Assembly (NCBI GenBank): GCA_026874595.1
Contig: CM049310.1
Location: 66,666,056 to 66,730,055 of the forward strand
Source: Sipunculus nudus
Lineage: Eukaryota; Annelida; Sipuncula; Golfingiida; Sipunculidae
Direction: 5' to 3'
DNA length: 64,000 nt
This document shows, piece by piece, positions 8,381 to 16,690 of this stretch. A program made the translations under genes and the position numbers. Below the pieces are notes generated by a model that saw only the letters and a program-made list of their open reading frames with translations, was not told where the DNA came from and searched no databases. How positions within the stretch are numbered: the stretch's first letter is position 1; each line of letters opens with the position of its first letter.

Positions 8381-8388
8381 CTTTTATA
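8381..8388 (-). promoter_or_regulatory. TATA box of the cysteine-rich gene
   Basis: The minus strand reads TATAAAAG, 55-60 bp upstream of the ATG at 8327. This consensus box decides the start against the ATG at 8456. Confidence 0.7.
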
Positions 8389-8528
8389 TCATCGTCGGCC
8401 GAATAAATTGCGCCCCATAACTGTATATCACAAAGAGAAGCAAAAGCGTGATTCATTTTCTGTGCATCAGGTTACCTCCAAAGCATGATTCGTCCTCAGC
8501 TCTGTCCAGCTGGACATCCATCTTCTAT

Positions 8529-9479
8529 TCATTCTGTGGATTTTTTTGGACCAGCAGTTCCCTGTGCAACATCCAACGGCCTCTCAGACGGTTTTTTGAT
8601 CATTTCCACAGATACCCCCGAATGCGATTCCCCTGCAGGCTTCCAAAGTTTGTCCAGTTTGTCATGATTTTCGGATACCCATTGCTGGCATTCAGAGCAT
8701 GCACAAAAAAAAGACAATCCGTTGGAGTAATTTGCTAACTTAACAGGTATAGCTCCTGATGGGCCTTCCACTAATGCATCAAATTTCTCCACAATAGTCG
8801 GAGCTGGGTTGCGTGCAGTCGCACCTGTTTTAGTCGCACCTTGTTTTGCCGCACCTTGTTTTGCCGCACCTTGTTTTGCCACACCTGTTTTTGCCGCACC
8901 TTGTTTAGCCGCACCTTGTTTTCCCTTCTGTTCCTGTTCCAACGTTTTTGAGGGCGGTAAGAACACATGAATGGTGATGTCTGATGCTCCATCTCCTACG
9001 TCCTTTTCATCAGGTTTGTCGGCCTTTTGTTCACCCGATTCAGCTGTTTGTGCAGGTTTGTCGGTCTTTTTGTCACGTGATTCAGCTGTTTGTGCAGGGT
9101 TGTCGGTCTTTTTGTCACGTGATTCAGCTGTTTGTGCAGCTGTTGCTGCTGCTGCTTTAGGGGCATCGTTACGTTCACATTCGTTTTTCTTGTCGTGTCC
9201 AGAATCACACTGGGACTGTATAGGACGTGACGCTCCCTCTTCTAACTTTTCAACCCGGTCTGTCAAATCGGAAACACGTTTGTTCAGGCTGTCGATGTGT
9301 TTCTTGAGTCTTCCTTCCATTCGGTCGAGTCCGGAGTGGATCATTTGCTCGGTCTGCTTACGATTTAGCTTCTGGTGCATAATGGGACGCACAATCTGCT
9401 TGTCTGTCCTTTTGTCACGGGCTGCGATTTCCTCTTTCGTCTGAAGTGTAAACATGTCGTTCCCCTCGGCGCGATCCAT
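8529..9479 (-). CDS. Coiled-coil protein with two internal low-complexity repeat arrays
   Basis: 316 residues from ATG at 9479; ten more codons upstream are open but start at GTG. Residues about 40-82 form a clear coiled coil (LDRMEGRLKKHIDSLNKRV). Residues 115-157 hold three copies of a 14-residue unit AQTAESRDKKTDKP. Residues 187-221 are an array of KQGAA/KTGAT pentapeptides, encoded by a GCACCTTGTTTTGCC-type minisatellite on the plus strand. The C-terminal part (228-280) looks folded, with a Cys cluster (FFCACSEC), a Trp-rich end and no recognised fold. The Lys/Ala/Gln repeats resemble linker or nucleic-acid-neutralising segments of virion or chromatin proteins. I recognise no family. The repeats are probably length-variable between isolates. 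Confidence 0.72.
   Translation of the reverse strand: MDRAEGNDMFTLQTKEEIAARDKRTDKQIVRPIMHQKLNRKQTEQMIHSGLDRMEGRLKKHIDSLNKRVSDLTDRVEKLEEGASRPIQSQCDSGHDKKNECERNDAPKAAAATAAQTAESRDKKTDNPAQTAESRDKKTDKPAQTAESGEQKADKPDEKDVGDGASDITIHVFLPPSKTLEQEQKGKQGAAKQGAAKTGVAKQGAAKQGAAKQGATKTGATARNPAPTIVEKFDALVEGPSGAIPVKLANYSNGLSFFCACSECQQWVSENHDKLDKLWKPAGESHSGVSVEMIKKPSERPLDVAQGTAGPKKSTE
8820..8928. repeat. 15-bp coding minisatellite
   Basis: Seven or so copies of a 15-bp unit close to GCACCTTGTTTTGCC, in frame with the minus-strand gene and coding for the KQGAA pentapeptides. Some units read GCACCTGTTTTTGCC-like, giving KTGVA. Replication slippage is the simplest origin. Confidence 0.7.
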
Positions 9480-9527
9480 CGTGTAGAGAGACTGTAGCGT
9501 GTCTGCCACACTCCCCTCGCGCCAACG

Positions 9528-9535
9528 CTTAAATA
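9528..9535 (-). promoter_or_regulatory. TATA-like box of the coiled-coil gene
   Basis: The minus strand reads TATTTAAG about 50 bp upstream of the ATG at 9479. It supports that ATG over the upstream GTG. Confidence 0.5.
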
Positions 9536-9714
9536 CCCTTCAAGGCTGAGTCATGCACCACGAGTCATGCACCGCGGGAGTGTCAAGCGACTTGTTTACA
9601 CTTGAGAACACAAGAGCCGAAGCGGTCACGTGAGCTGAACAAACAAAAAAAAGCAATTCATGTCACAGTACCGGTTAATCGTCTGCAGCACGTCAACGTT
9701 CCTGTCGAGGCAAG

Positions 9715-10254
9715 TTACAAGCGCATCAGGTCATACCCTAGTTTCTGCACCGTATCAGTGATTGGAGAAGCCAAGTCCTGAGAGCCGGTGTAATGTAGGA
9801 TGGCTTCGAGGATGATCCAATCTTCGAGGGGCCGTCGTTCCATGTGCGACATGAACTGCGATCGCTGCTTCCTCAAAACAGGAGTCTTTTCCGTGATGAT
9901 GTCTAACGTGGTTTTGCTGATGATTCCCCAGTGGAGGGCGTACTGAACCTCGTCGGGGACGTGCAGGAATACACGTTTCTCTGCCTGCACAAACGGCAGT
10001 CGCACGTCTCGGGACAGTTTCCTAACGAACTTCTCATTCACCTGGTAACGCTTTCTGATCTCGTCCGCATGTGTTGGGCCGTGGGGGTACTTCTGCAGTA
10101 GCGCCCGCAAGTCTGCATTCTGTCCTGTGCCGCTCGAGCGGACGGCTTGCTCGTAACTAGGCGGAGGCTCATGTATATAGGCCTGCCTGTAAGGAGGCAA
10201 AGCAATGTTAGGTAGCGGTAGATCTGCGCAGTTCACTGTGCTGTTTGATGCCAT
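9715..10254 (-). CDS. PPxY-containing protein, minus-strand member of a divergent pair
   Basis: 179 residues from ATG at 10254. An in-frame ATG at 10284 lies only about 15 bp from the TATA-like TATAAG, and the homologous gene at 10869 lacks an ATG there, so 10254 is preferred. The first 16 residues (MASNSTVNCADLPLP) match the start of the divergent neighbour. A Pro-rich stretch with a PPSY motif at residues 31-34 (EPPPSYEQAV) is a classic PPxY site bound by WW domains of NEDD4-family ubiquitin ligases, used by many viral proteins to recruit ESCRT. Residues 50-179 look like an alpha/beta domain rich in Arg/Lys (KYPHGPTHADEIRKRY). The family is unknown. Role in membrane trafficking or egress is inferred from PPxY only. 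Confidence 0.72.
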   Translation of the reverse strand: MASNSTVNCADLPLPNIALPPYRQAYIHEPPPSYEQAVRSSGTGQNADLRALLQKYPHGPTHADEIRKRYQVNEKFVRKLSRDVRLPFVQAEKRVFLHVPDEVQYALHWGIISKTTLDIITEKTPVLRKQRSQFMSHMERRPLEDWIILEAILHYTGSQDLASPITDTVQKLGYDLMRL

Positions 10255-10296
10255 TATCGACCGAGGAATGACAACCGGGACCATGTGCCCCGTAAC

Positions 10297-10302
10297 TTAT
10301 AC
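10297..10302 (-). promoter_or_regulatory. TATA-like element of the minus-strand pair member
   Basis: The minus strand reads ACGTATAAGTTACG, about 45 bp upstream of the ATG at 10254. Confidence 0.45.
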
Positions 10303-10339
10303 GTTATTAGGAAAGTCGTATCACACTGTGCGGGCAGCA

Positions 10340-10613
10340 GCCCTAACAAACCACACACGTTCACCAAGTCATACACACGTCTGTCCTGTGTCCTTAATCC
10401 GTCACATACACCCGTAAACAAGCTCATTAATCTTTCCTTGTCTGCCACGTCACGGCCTTGAAAACGTAGCAAGTTGTTTACGTATTGTTAGAACTACCGT
10501 TGTTTCATACTGCTCCGTGATCTGAATCCGTCACATTCACCCGTAAACAAGCCAATCAATCATTTTTCCTTGTCTAACACGTCACGTCCTTGAAAACGTA
10601 GTAAACCAGGATT
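10340..10613 (-). repeat. 129-bp repeat array, left (inverted relative to 11660-12085)
   Basis: Two copies and a partial copy of a unit containing CACGTCACGGCCTTGAAAACGTAG, CCGTAAACAAGC and TTCATACTGCTC. The conserved end CCTTGAAAACGTAG recurs at about 10457 and 10588. The array lies between the two divergent promoters. Its reverse complement forms the longer array beyond the plus-strand gene. The TGACGT core suggests a CREB/ATF-type site, but that is inference. Confidence 0.65.
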
Positions 10614-10752
10614 GATCAGTCATGTTGATAACCGGTGAGTGTGATACTTCCCGGACACATTAGAGACGTTTGTGTCGTGGCTGTTGTGCTCATGTCTGTT
10701 GCGTGTGCAGTATGAATTATTTTTGCCCCCCCCCCCACACTTACACCCCACG

Positions 10753-10760
10753 TATAAAAG
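10753..10760 (+). promoter_or_regulatory. TATA box of the plus-strand pair member
   Basis: TATAAAAG after a C-rich run (10727-10737). Transcription would begin near 10784 and yield a leader of about 85 nt. Confidence 0.65.
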
Positions 10761-10868
10761 TTTCTCGGTGTCTCATGCAGAACCATACCAGTGTTGCAGC
10801 CCCTTCTGGCCACAGGAGTTATCAGTTAAAATACACACGTGGTCCTGGCTGCCATTCCCCAGTCTATC

Positions 10869-11426
10869 ATGGCATTGAAGAGCATCGGACAGTGCGGAGA
10901 TCCCCCGTTACCAACTGCGCCTCCACCACAAACTGTGCCCTCGCCTAGTGATGAAGAGATCGTCGACCCCACCGGGCAACAAACCCAAGATGGTTGGCAA
11001 TGTCTGCACTGTCAAACACTGTTTAGGAGGTGGGACTGGTTACTCGGCCGCATTCCGGCACAGTCCCGGTTCATCCGGCACGTTTGGGGGGAATGGGACT
11101 GTTACAAGGACTATTACGACAACGGCCGATTAACTATGTGCAAGGGCGTAGCCGACTGGTGGAAAGAACAGTTTGTTCGGCACTGTTTCCCGTCTTACGC
11201 CCGGGAGATCAATCTCCGCCACTTCAGATTGGGTGTCAGGTACGACGGGCTTCCCTGTCTCGTATCCGTGAACGACACACCTGGTCAACAGTACTACATG
11301 GCATGGTTTGCGAAAAGGCGGATGAAAAAAGCGAAGGTACCACCGAAGGCTGCTTCTGTCCTGATAGACCACGACGTAACGGTGGTCGAGACGAAGGATG
11401 TTGGTACCAGTGAGGACGCTGCGTAA
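10869..11426 (+). CDS. Unknown protein sharing an N-terminal leader with its divergent neighbour
   Basis: 185 residues from ATG at 10869; the frame extends upstream only to a GTG. The start (MALKSIGQCGDPPLP) matches the neighbour's start at several positions (MA, S, C, D, PLP), and the similarity reaches about 30 bp into the 5' leader DNA. The rest differs. Residues about 44-80 hold a C-x2-C pair (WQCLHC) and many Trp, then a possible domain ending near residue 165 (GVRYDGLPCLVSVNDTP). The last 20 residues are acidic. No family recognised. A TATA box at 10753 supports expression. The pair probably arose by inverted duplication of the promoter-plus-leader segment joined to different bodies, or by duplication with very strong divergence. 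Confidence 0.7.
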   Translation: MALKSIGQCGDPPLPTAPPPQTVPSPSDEEIVDPTGQQTQDGWQCLHCQTLFRRWDWLLGRIPAQSRFIRHVWGEWDCYKDYYDNGRLTMCKGVADWWKEQFVRHCFPSYAREINLRHFRLGVRYDGLPCLVSVNDTPGQQYYMAWFAKRRMKKAKVPPKAASVLIDHDVTVVETKDVGTSEDAA

Positions 11427-11659
11427 GATGCGTGTGACGCCAAGTATGGTGAACAAGCGTTTGACAGATGTATTGTATATGACGTGAGCGTGTAAAACCG
11501 AATGTTTATAACACTTGACCAGATTGCCGAGTCATGCATATGTTTTCACGCCACAAGTTAAAACGAAACGAATGACTCATATTGTGTACAGGAATCAGTG
11601 CTGCAGCCCAGTACATGTCATCGTGACAGGTGTAGAGCATTGCATAACTAGAGCGTATA
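11427..11659. other. 3' flank of the plus-strand pair member
   Basis: No gene and no AATAAA. The sequence is plain and leads into the 129-bp repeat array. Confidence 0.3.
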
Positions 11660-12085
11660 CTTTCAACGTGCTACGTTTTCAAGGACGTGGTGTGGCAGAC
11701 AAGAGATGATTAATTGTCTTGTTTACGGGTGAATGTGACATATTCAGGCCTCAGAGCAGTATGAAACCAGGATAGCTTGATACATACGTAAACAAGATGC
11801 TACGTTTTCAAGGACGCAACGTGTCAGACAAGAGATGATTGATTGTCTTGATTACGGGTGAATGTGACATATTCAGGTCACAGAGCAGTATGAAACGACG
11901 GTAGTTATAACAATATGTAAACAACTTGCTACGTTTCCAAGGCCGTGACGTGGCAGACAAGAGATGATTGATTGTCTTGTTTACGGGTGAATGTGACATA
12001 TTCAGGTCACAGAGCAGTATGAAACCAGGATAGCTTGAGACATACGTAAACAACCTGCTACGTTTCCAAGGACGAGATGTGTCAG
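11660..12085 (+). repeat. 129-bp tandem repeat array, right
   Basis: Copies start with GCTACGTTTTCAAGGAC at 11670, 11799, 11928 and 12057, an exact 129-bp period. Each contains TTGTTTACGGGTGAATGTGA and GAGCAGTATGAAAC. The fourth copy is partial. It is the reverse complement of the array at 10340-10613, so the plus-strand gene sits between inverted arrays. Confidence 0.85.
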
Positions 12086-12539
12086 AGAAGACGGGTACAG
12101 CAAAAACCATTCGTCACCCAGATGTATATTTTAGGCACATCCAATGCGAATGCACGAACATCGTTTGAACAGCCAGATGTTATATGGATCTGATCAACCA
12201 GATACGACAAACATACTTATAGATGTTGATAACACTTGATACTTCCAAACTCAGAAAACGAAATTTTAAATAAATGCATTTGTGACAATATTCCAAAAAT
12301 GTGTCTAAAAACTTGTTTTACTCGTTATTTTTAACAATGTTTTGCCTGAATCTACGTCACTATACGTGTGGAACTTATCACATGGAACTTATATAATGAA
12401 TAAAATATGAAAGTTTTCATGGTCTTCTTTATGCCATGATCATCCGCATATGTGATTCATGATCATTTTCTGATACATTTTTATAAATACATACAGGCAC
12501 ACAAAACATCCAGTTCAATTAAAGTATGCAGTCCGCACA
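12086..12539. other. AT-rich non-coding stretch
   Basis: No coding frame, no clear repeat. It holds AAATAAA near 12265 and several ATG-poor AT-rich runs. It separates the virus-like genes from the palindromic element. Confidence 0.4.
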
Positions 12540-13378
12540 AATGTTGTTTCATGTGTGCAACTTAATTAGATAAATCCGTTGTCTATCTGATATAGTTCTA
12601 CTTGTCGTCGGCAGGTGGCGATACTGACGCCAATATATTGGTCAGCAACACAAAATGGCCATTTGCCGGACAACGGTCTACACAACATTTACGAAATACC
12701 TGCAATAATTTTAGTAAAAATATGCCTCAAACGTTCAACGAGTGACATTCGTGATATATTTTCCAGTTTGCGTGTACATCTTGCACAAACGTGAAATCTG
12801 CCGCACACCAAAGATTTCAATGTTGTTTCATGTGTGCAACTTAATTAGATAAATCCGTTGTCTATCTGATATAGTTCCACTTGTCGTCGGCAGGTGGCGA
12901 TACTGACACCGTCATATTGGTCAGCAACACAAAATGGCCATTTGCCGGACAACGGTCTACACAACATTTACAAAATATGTGCTAAAATCTTTGGAAAAAT
13001 ATGCTTTAAGCGTTCAACGAGTAACATTTGCGATATCTTTTTCAGTTTGCGCGTACATCTTGCACAAACGTGAAATCTGCCGCACACCAAAGATTTCAAT
13101 GTTGTTTCATGTGTGCAACTTAATTAGATAAATCCGTTGTCTATCTGATATAGTTCCACTTGTCGTCGGCAGGTGGCGATACTGACACCGTCATATTGGT
13201 CAGCAACACAAAATGGCCATTTGCCGGACAACGGTCTACACAACATTTACAAAATATGTGCTAAAATCTTTGGAAAAATATGCTTTAAGCGTTCAACGAG
13301 TAACATTTGCGATATCTTTTTCAGTTTGCGCGTACATCTTGCACAAACGTGAAATCTGCCGCACACCAAAGATTTCAA
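12540..13378 (+). repeat. Three tandem copies of a 279-bp repeat
   Basis: Copies begin with ATGTTGTTTCATGTGTGCAA at 12540, 12820 and 13099. Copies 2 and 3 are almost identical; copy 1 differs at scattered bases. A diverged single copy occurs inverted at 16348-16520, on the other side of the palindrome, and it resembles copy 1 more than copies 2 and 3 (for example ACGAAATACCTGC, GCCTCAAAC). Copy 1 is therefore the ancestral outer end and copies 2 and 3 are later duplications. Open frames inside the units are a by-product of the repeat. Confidence 0.88.
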
Positions 13379-13395
13379 TGTGTCCACAACCCTAC

Positions 13396-13403
13396 TATAT
13401 AAG
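13396..13403 (+). promoter_or_regulatory. TATA box in left palindrome arm, facing inward
   Basis: TATATAAG in ACTATATAAGCAGGC. The identical element lies in the right arm in the opposite direction. No protein-coding frame follows, so a non-coding transcript or a decayed promoter is possible. Confidence 0.45.
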
Positions 13404-14029
13404 CAGGCCGAGTCTATTATACTATCAGTTGAGAGCGCTCTCTGGGCGCTTTTGGGTCCCAGACGGCTCCCCTGTGGGGGAGGGGGGGACTTTAGGGGGG
13501 GAGGGGGCGGCCCCCTCCCTCTGCCTTATGTCAAGAAGAAGAAGTAGAGTTGTGGGTCTGTGGCCGGTTGTGTGGTTCAAGTCAGAACTAGACCGGTTGT
13601 AGGTTTGGGGATCACCGGCAGGAGGTGAATAAGGGTCGGTTGGATGTGAAAGGTCGGTTGGGGTCGTCGAGGTCGGATGTGAAAGGTCAACAGGGGAGTT
13701 CTGGATGGGATCGGGTCGAAGGGGAAAGGTCAGCAGGGGTCGCCTGGGGGGGGGGGGGGGGGAACAGGGGAGTTGTGAGTGGGATCGGGTCGGAGGTGAA
13801 AGGTCAACAGGGGTCACAGGGGGGGGGGGAACAGGGGAGTCCTAGGTGGGTTCGTATACGGATGTGAATGGTTAAAGAGTGATCGTCGGGTATCATCGGT
13901 ACTGGGAAAGCCAACGGTGTGCAACGCACGTCAAAGCACAATGGGATCGTTCCGATCACCACAGAATCTCCCCTGGGGCCGAGGCCCCTATAGAGGTTTC
14001 TCCACAGGGGTCGTGGTGGGGGCCTCGCC

Positions 14030-14790
14030 CCCAGGGGATAATACTTTATGTGGGATCGATCCCTACAAAGAATATACCCAGGGGGCGAGGCCCCCATAAG
14101 GAATTACATGGAAGGCCCGTGGTGGGGGCCTCGCCCCCAGGGGAAAATACTTTATGTGGGATCGATCCCTACAAAGAATATACCCGGGGGCGAAGCCCCC
14201 ATCAGGAATTACATGGAAGGCACGTGGTGGGGGCCTCGCCCCCAGGGGATAATACTTTATGTGGGATCGATCCCTACAAAGAATATACACTGGGGGCGAG
14301 GCCCCCATAAGGAAATACATGGAAGGCCCGTGGTGGGGGCCTCGCCCCCAGGGGAAAATACTTTATGTGGGATCGATCCCTACAAAGAATATACCCAGGG
14401 GGCGAGGCCCCCATAAGGAATTACATGGAAGGCCCGTGGTGGGGGCCTCGCCCCCAGGGGAAAATACTTTATGTGGGATCGATCCCTACAAAGAATATAC
14501 CCAGGGGGCGAAGCCCCCATCAGGAATTACATGGAAGGCACGTGGTGGGGGCCTCGCCCCCAGGGGATAATACTTTATGTGGGATCGATCCCTACAAAGA
14601 ATATACACTGGGGGCGAGGCCCCCATAAGGAAATACATGGAAGGCACGTGGTGGGGGCCTCGCCCCCAGGGGATAATAATTTATGTGGGATCGATCCCTA
14701 AAAAGAATATATACTGGGGGCGAGGCCCCCATAAGGAAATATATGGAGGGCCCGTGGTGGGGGCCTCGCCCCCGGGAATATTCATTTTAG
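14030..14790 (+). repeat. 106-bp repeat array, left arm, seven copies
   Basis: The core palindrome GGGATCGATCCC starts at 14052, 14158, 14263, 14369, 14475, 14581 and 14687. Each unit has GGGGGCCTCGCCCCC on one side and its complement GGGGGCGAGGCCCCC on the other, so every unit can fold back around the core. No unique spacers exist between units. Confidence 0.92.
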
Positions 14791-14802
14791 GGATCTAGGC
14801 GC

Positions 14803-14856
14803 CGAAGGCGCCCTCCATACATACATCTGTGTATTGGCGCCTTCGGCGCCCCGATC
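14803..14856. repeat. Central hairpin of the palindrome
   Basis: GGCGCCGAAGGCGCC and GGCGCCTTCGGCGCC flank about 22 bases of spacer containing CCTCCATACATACATC. This is the point where the two arms of 106-bp repeats meet. Confidence 0.75.
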
Positions 14857-14859
14857 CCC

Positions 14860-15540
14860 ATACAGTATTCTCCCGGGGGCGAGGCCCCCATCACGATCCT
14901 TCCATATATTTCCTTATGGGGGCCTCGCCCCCGGGGTATATTCTTTTTAGGGATCGGTCCCACATAAAGTATTTTCCCCTGGGGGCGAGGCCCCCACCAC
15001 GGGCCTTCCATGTAATTCCTTATGGGGGCCTCGCCCCCTGTGTATATTCTTTTTAGGGATCGATCCCACATAAAGTATTTTCCCCTGGGGGCGAGGCCCC
15101 CACCACGGGCCTTCCATGTAATTCCTTATGGGGGCCTCGCCCCCTGTGTATATTCTTTTTAGGGATCGATCCCCCATAAAATATTATTCCCGGGGGCGAG
15201 GCCCCCACCACGGGCCCTCCATGTAATTCCTTATGGGGGCCTCGCCCCCTGTGTATATTCTTTTTAGGGATCGATCCCACATAAAGTATTATCACCTGGG
15301 GGCGAGGCCCCCACCACGGGCCTTCCATATATTTCCTTATGGGGGCCTCGCCCCCGGGGTATATTCTTTTTAGGGATCGATCCCCCATAAAGTATTATTC
15401 CCGGGGGCGAGGCCCCCACCACGGGCCTTCCATGTAATTCCTTATGGGGGCCTCGCCCCCTGTGTATATTCTTTGTAGGGATCGATCCCACATAAAGTAT
15501 TCTTCCCGGGGGCGAAGCCCCCACCACGAGCCCTGTGGAG
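14860..15540 (-). repeat. 106-bp repeat array, right arm, six copies
   Basis: Inverted relative to the left array. Cores start at 14950 (GGGATCGGTCCC, one mismatch), 15056, 15162, 15267, 15373 and 15478. Unit structure is the same as on the left. Confidence 0.9.
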
Positions 15541-16040
15541 AAATTTCTATAGGGGTCTCGGCCCCAGTGGAGACCCTCTGTCGGGATCTGAACGATCCCC
15601 TAGTGCTTTGACATGCGTTGCACACCTGTGGCTTTTCCAGTACCGATGATATCCGATGAACACTCTTTAACCATTCACATGGGTCTCCGATCCCAACCAG
15701 GACTCCCCTGTTCCCCCCCGCCGGGCGATCCTACCCAGAACTCCCCTGTTCCCCCCCCGCCAGGCGATCCCACCCAGAACTCCCCTGGTCCCCCCCCCCC
15801 CCCGGTAAACCCTACTGACCTTTCATCTCTAACCTCGACGACCCAGACCGACCTTTCACATCCTACCGACTCTTCTTCCCCCCCCCCCCTGCCGGCGATC
15901 CCCAAACCTACAACTGGTCTACTTCTGACTTGAACCACACAACCGACCCCTGGTAGCCACAAGCCCACAACTCTACTACTTCTTGACATAAGGCAGAGGG
16001 AGGGGCCGCCCCCTCCCCCCCCTCAAGTCCCCCCCTCCCC

Positions 16041-16079
16041 CACAGGGGAGCCGTCTGGGAGCCAAAAGCGCCCATAGAG
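16041..16079. repeat. 39-bp direct repeat, inner copy
   Basis: Starts CACAGGGGAGCCGTCTGGGA; repeated with two or three differences at 16250-16288. The two copies bracket the tRNA-bearing segment, which is absent from the left palindrome arm. Confidence 0.8.
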
Positions 16080-16085
16080 GTATAA

Positions 16086-16158
16086 CGTCCCTGGGTGGGC
16101 TCGAACCACCAACCTTCCGATTAACAGCCGGACGCGCTAACCATTGCGCCACAGGGAC
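16086..16158 (-). tRNA. tRNA-Asn: tRNA-Asn (anticodon GTT)
   Basis: On the minus strand a full cloverleaf is readable: acceptor GTCCCTG paired with CAGGGAC and discriminator G; D arm GCGC...GCGC with a short loop; anticodon stem TCCGG/TCGGA (one G-T pair) and loop CTGTTAA with anticodon GTT; T arm with GGTTCGAGC. The A box (TGGCGCAATGG) and B box (GGTTCGAGCCC) fit RNA polymerase III, no CCA is encoded, and a TTTT run lies about 19 nt downstream (plus-strand AAAA at 16064-16067). It is almost the same as animal cytosolic tRNA-Asn. It sits in the right palindrome arm between 39-bp direct repeats. It may be functional, or a recent tRNA-derived insertion. Confidence 0.93.
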
Positions 16159-16249
16159 TACATGCTTTGTGTACGTGAGTTTCTTATGTTATCATGAACA
16201 GGTACTGTTCCTTGATTTGATTGGCTGATGGAAAGTGTGACGTCACAGA

Positions 16250-16288
16250 CACAGGGGAGCCGTCTGGGACCAAAAAGCGCCCATAGAG
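16250..16288. repeat. 39-bp direct repeat, outer copy
   Basis: Second copy of the repeat at 16041-16079. This copy is continuous with the outer right arm (AGCGCTCTCAACTGATAG), so it is probably the original. Confidence 0.8.
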
Positions 16289-16322
16289 CGCTCTCAACTG
16301 ATAGTATTATAGAGCCGGCCTG

Positions 16323-16330
16323 CTTATATA
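16323..16330 (-). promoter_or_regulatory. TATA box in right palindrome arm, facing inward
   Basis: The minus strand reads TATATAAG, mirror of the left-arm element at 13396-13403. Confidence 0.45.
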
Positions 16331-16347
16331 GTAGGGTTGTGGACACA

Positions 16348-16520
16348 TTTAATCTTTGGTGTGTGTGTTACTCGTGGAATGTTTGAGGCATATTTTTCCT
16401 AAAATTTTAGCAGGTATTTCGTAAATGTCATGTAGACCGTTGTCCGGCAAAGGGCTATTTTGTTGTGTTGACCAGTGCTGTATGAGGCAGCGCCCCCTAT
16501 CGTATGTTACAGGAACTATT
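16348..16520 (-). repeat. Diverged inverted copy of the 279-bp repeat
   Basis: The minus strand matches copy 1 of the left array over TTGCCGGACAACGGTCTACA and ACGAAATACCTGC, with small deletions. It ends near GCTGCCTCATACAGC. It marks the probable right boundary of the whole palindromic element. Confidence 0.75.
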
Positions 16521-16641
16521 TTAACCATGTCCACAGAGGAGATATGTGTAACAGATTTAATATCTGAGTCAGACTTAGAATGACTGAATGCTGGCATCTT
16601 GGTGGATCGTGAAATATGTTTCGATAGCATGGAGTCTATCA

Positions 16642-16690
<49 letters not shown>

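Larger units (their letters stand above)
13379..16347. repeat. Large imperfect palindrome (two arms of about 1.4 kb, centre near 14826)
   Basis: The left outer end TGTGTCCACAACCCTACTAT at 13379 is matched inverted at 16328-16347. From outside in, each arm has a TATA box, a conserved stretch with AGCGCTCTCTGGGCGC, G/C homopolymer runs, a degenerate GTGAAAGGTC-type repeat, and an array of 106-bp repeats. The centre (about 14803-14856) is itself a hairpin built on GGCGCCGAAGGCGCC and its complement. The right arm carries an insertion with a tRNA gene. I see no transposase or other protein gene inside; open frames through the 106-bp units are artefacts of GC-rich repeats. It could be a foldback-type element, or a viral inverted repeat or replication origin. 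Confidence 0.85.

Noticed and set aside
12934-13602. Repeated frame starting MAICRTTVYTTF in the 279-bp repeat and into the palindrome
   Set aside because: Its recurrence is due to the tandem repeat; in copy 1 and the inverted copy the frame is broken, so there is no selection on it.
14030-15540. CRISPR array
   Set aside because: The units are contiguous 106-bp repeats without unique spacers, in two opposite orientations, in a eukaryotic setting.
13879-15625. Many frames reading MWDRSLQRIY and GASPPG through the 106-bp units
   Set aside because: Frames shift from unit to unit because 106 is not a multiple of 3, and both strands are open; they are GC-rich repeat artefacts, not collagen-like proteins.
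12540-16520. LTR retrotransposon with the tRNA as primer site
   Set aside because: The long repeats are inverted, not direct; the tRNA is a full gene, not an 18-base primer complement; no gag/pol frame is present.
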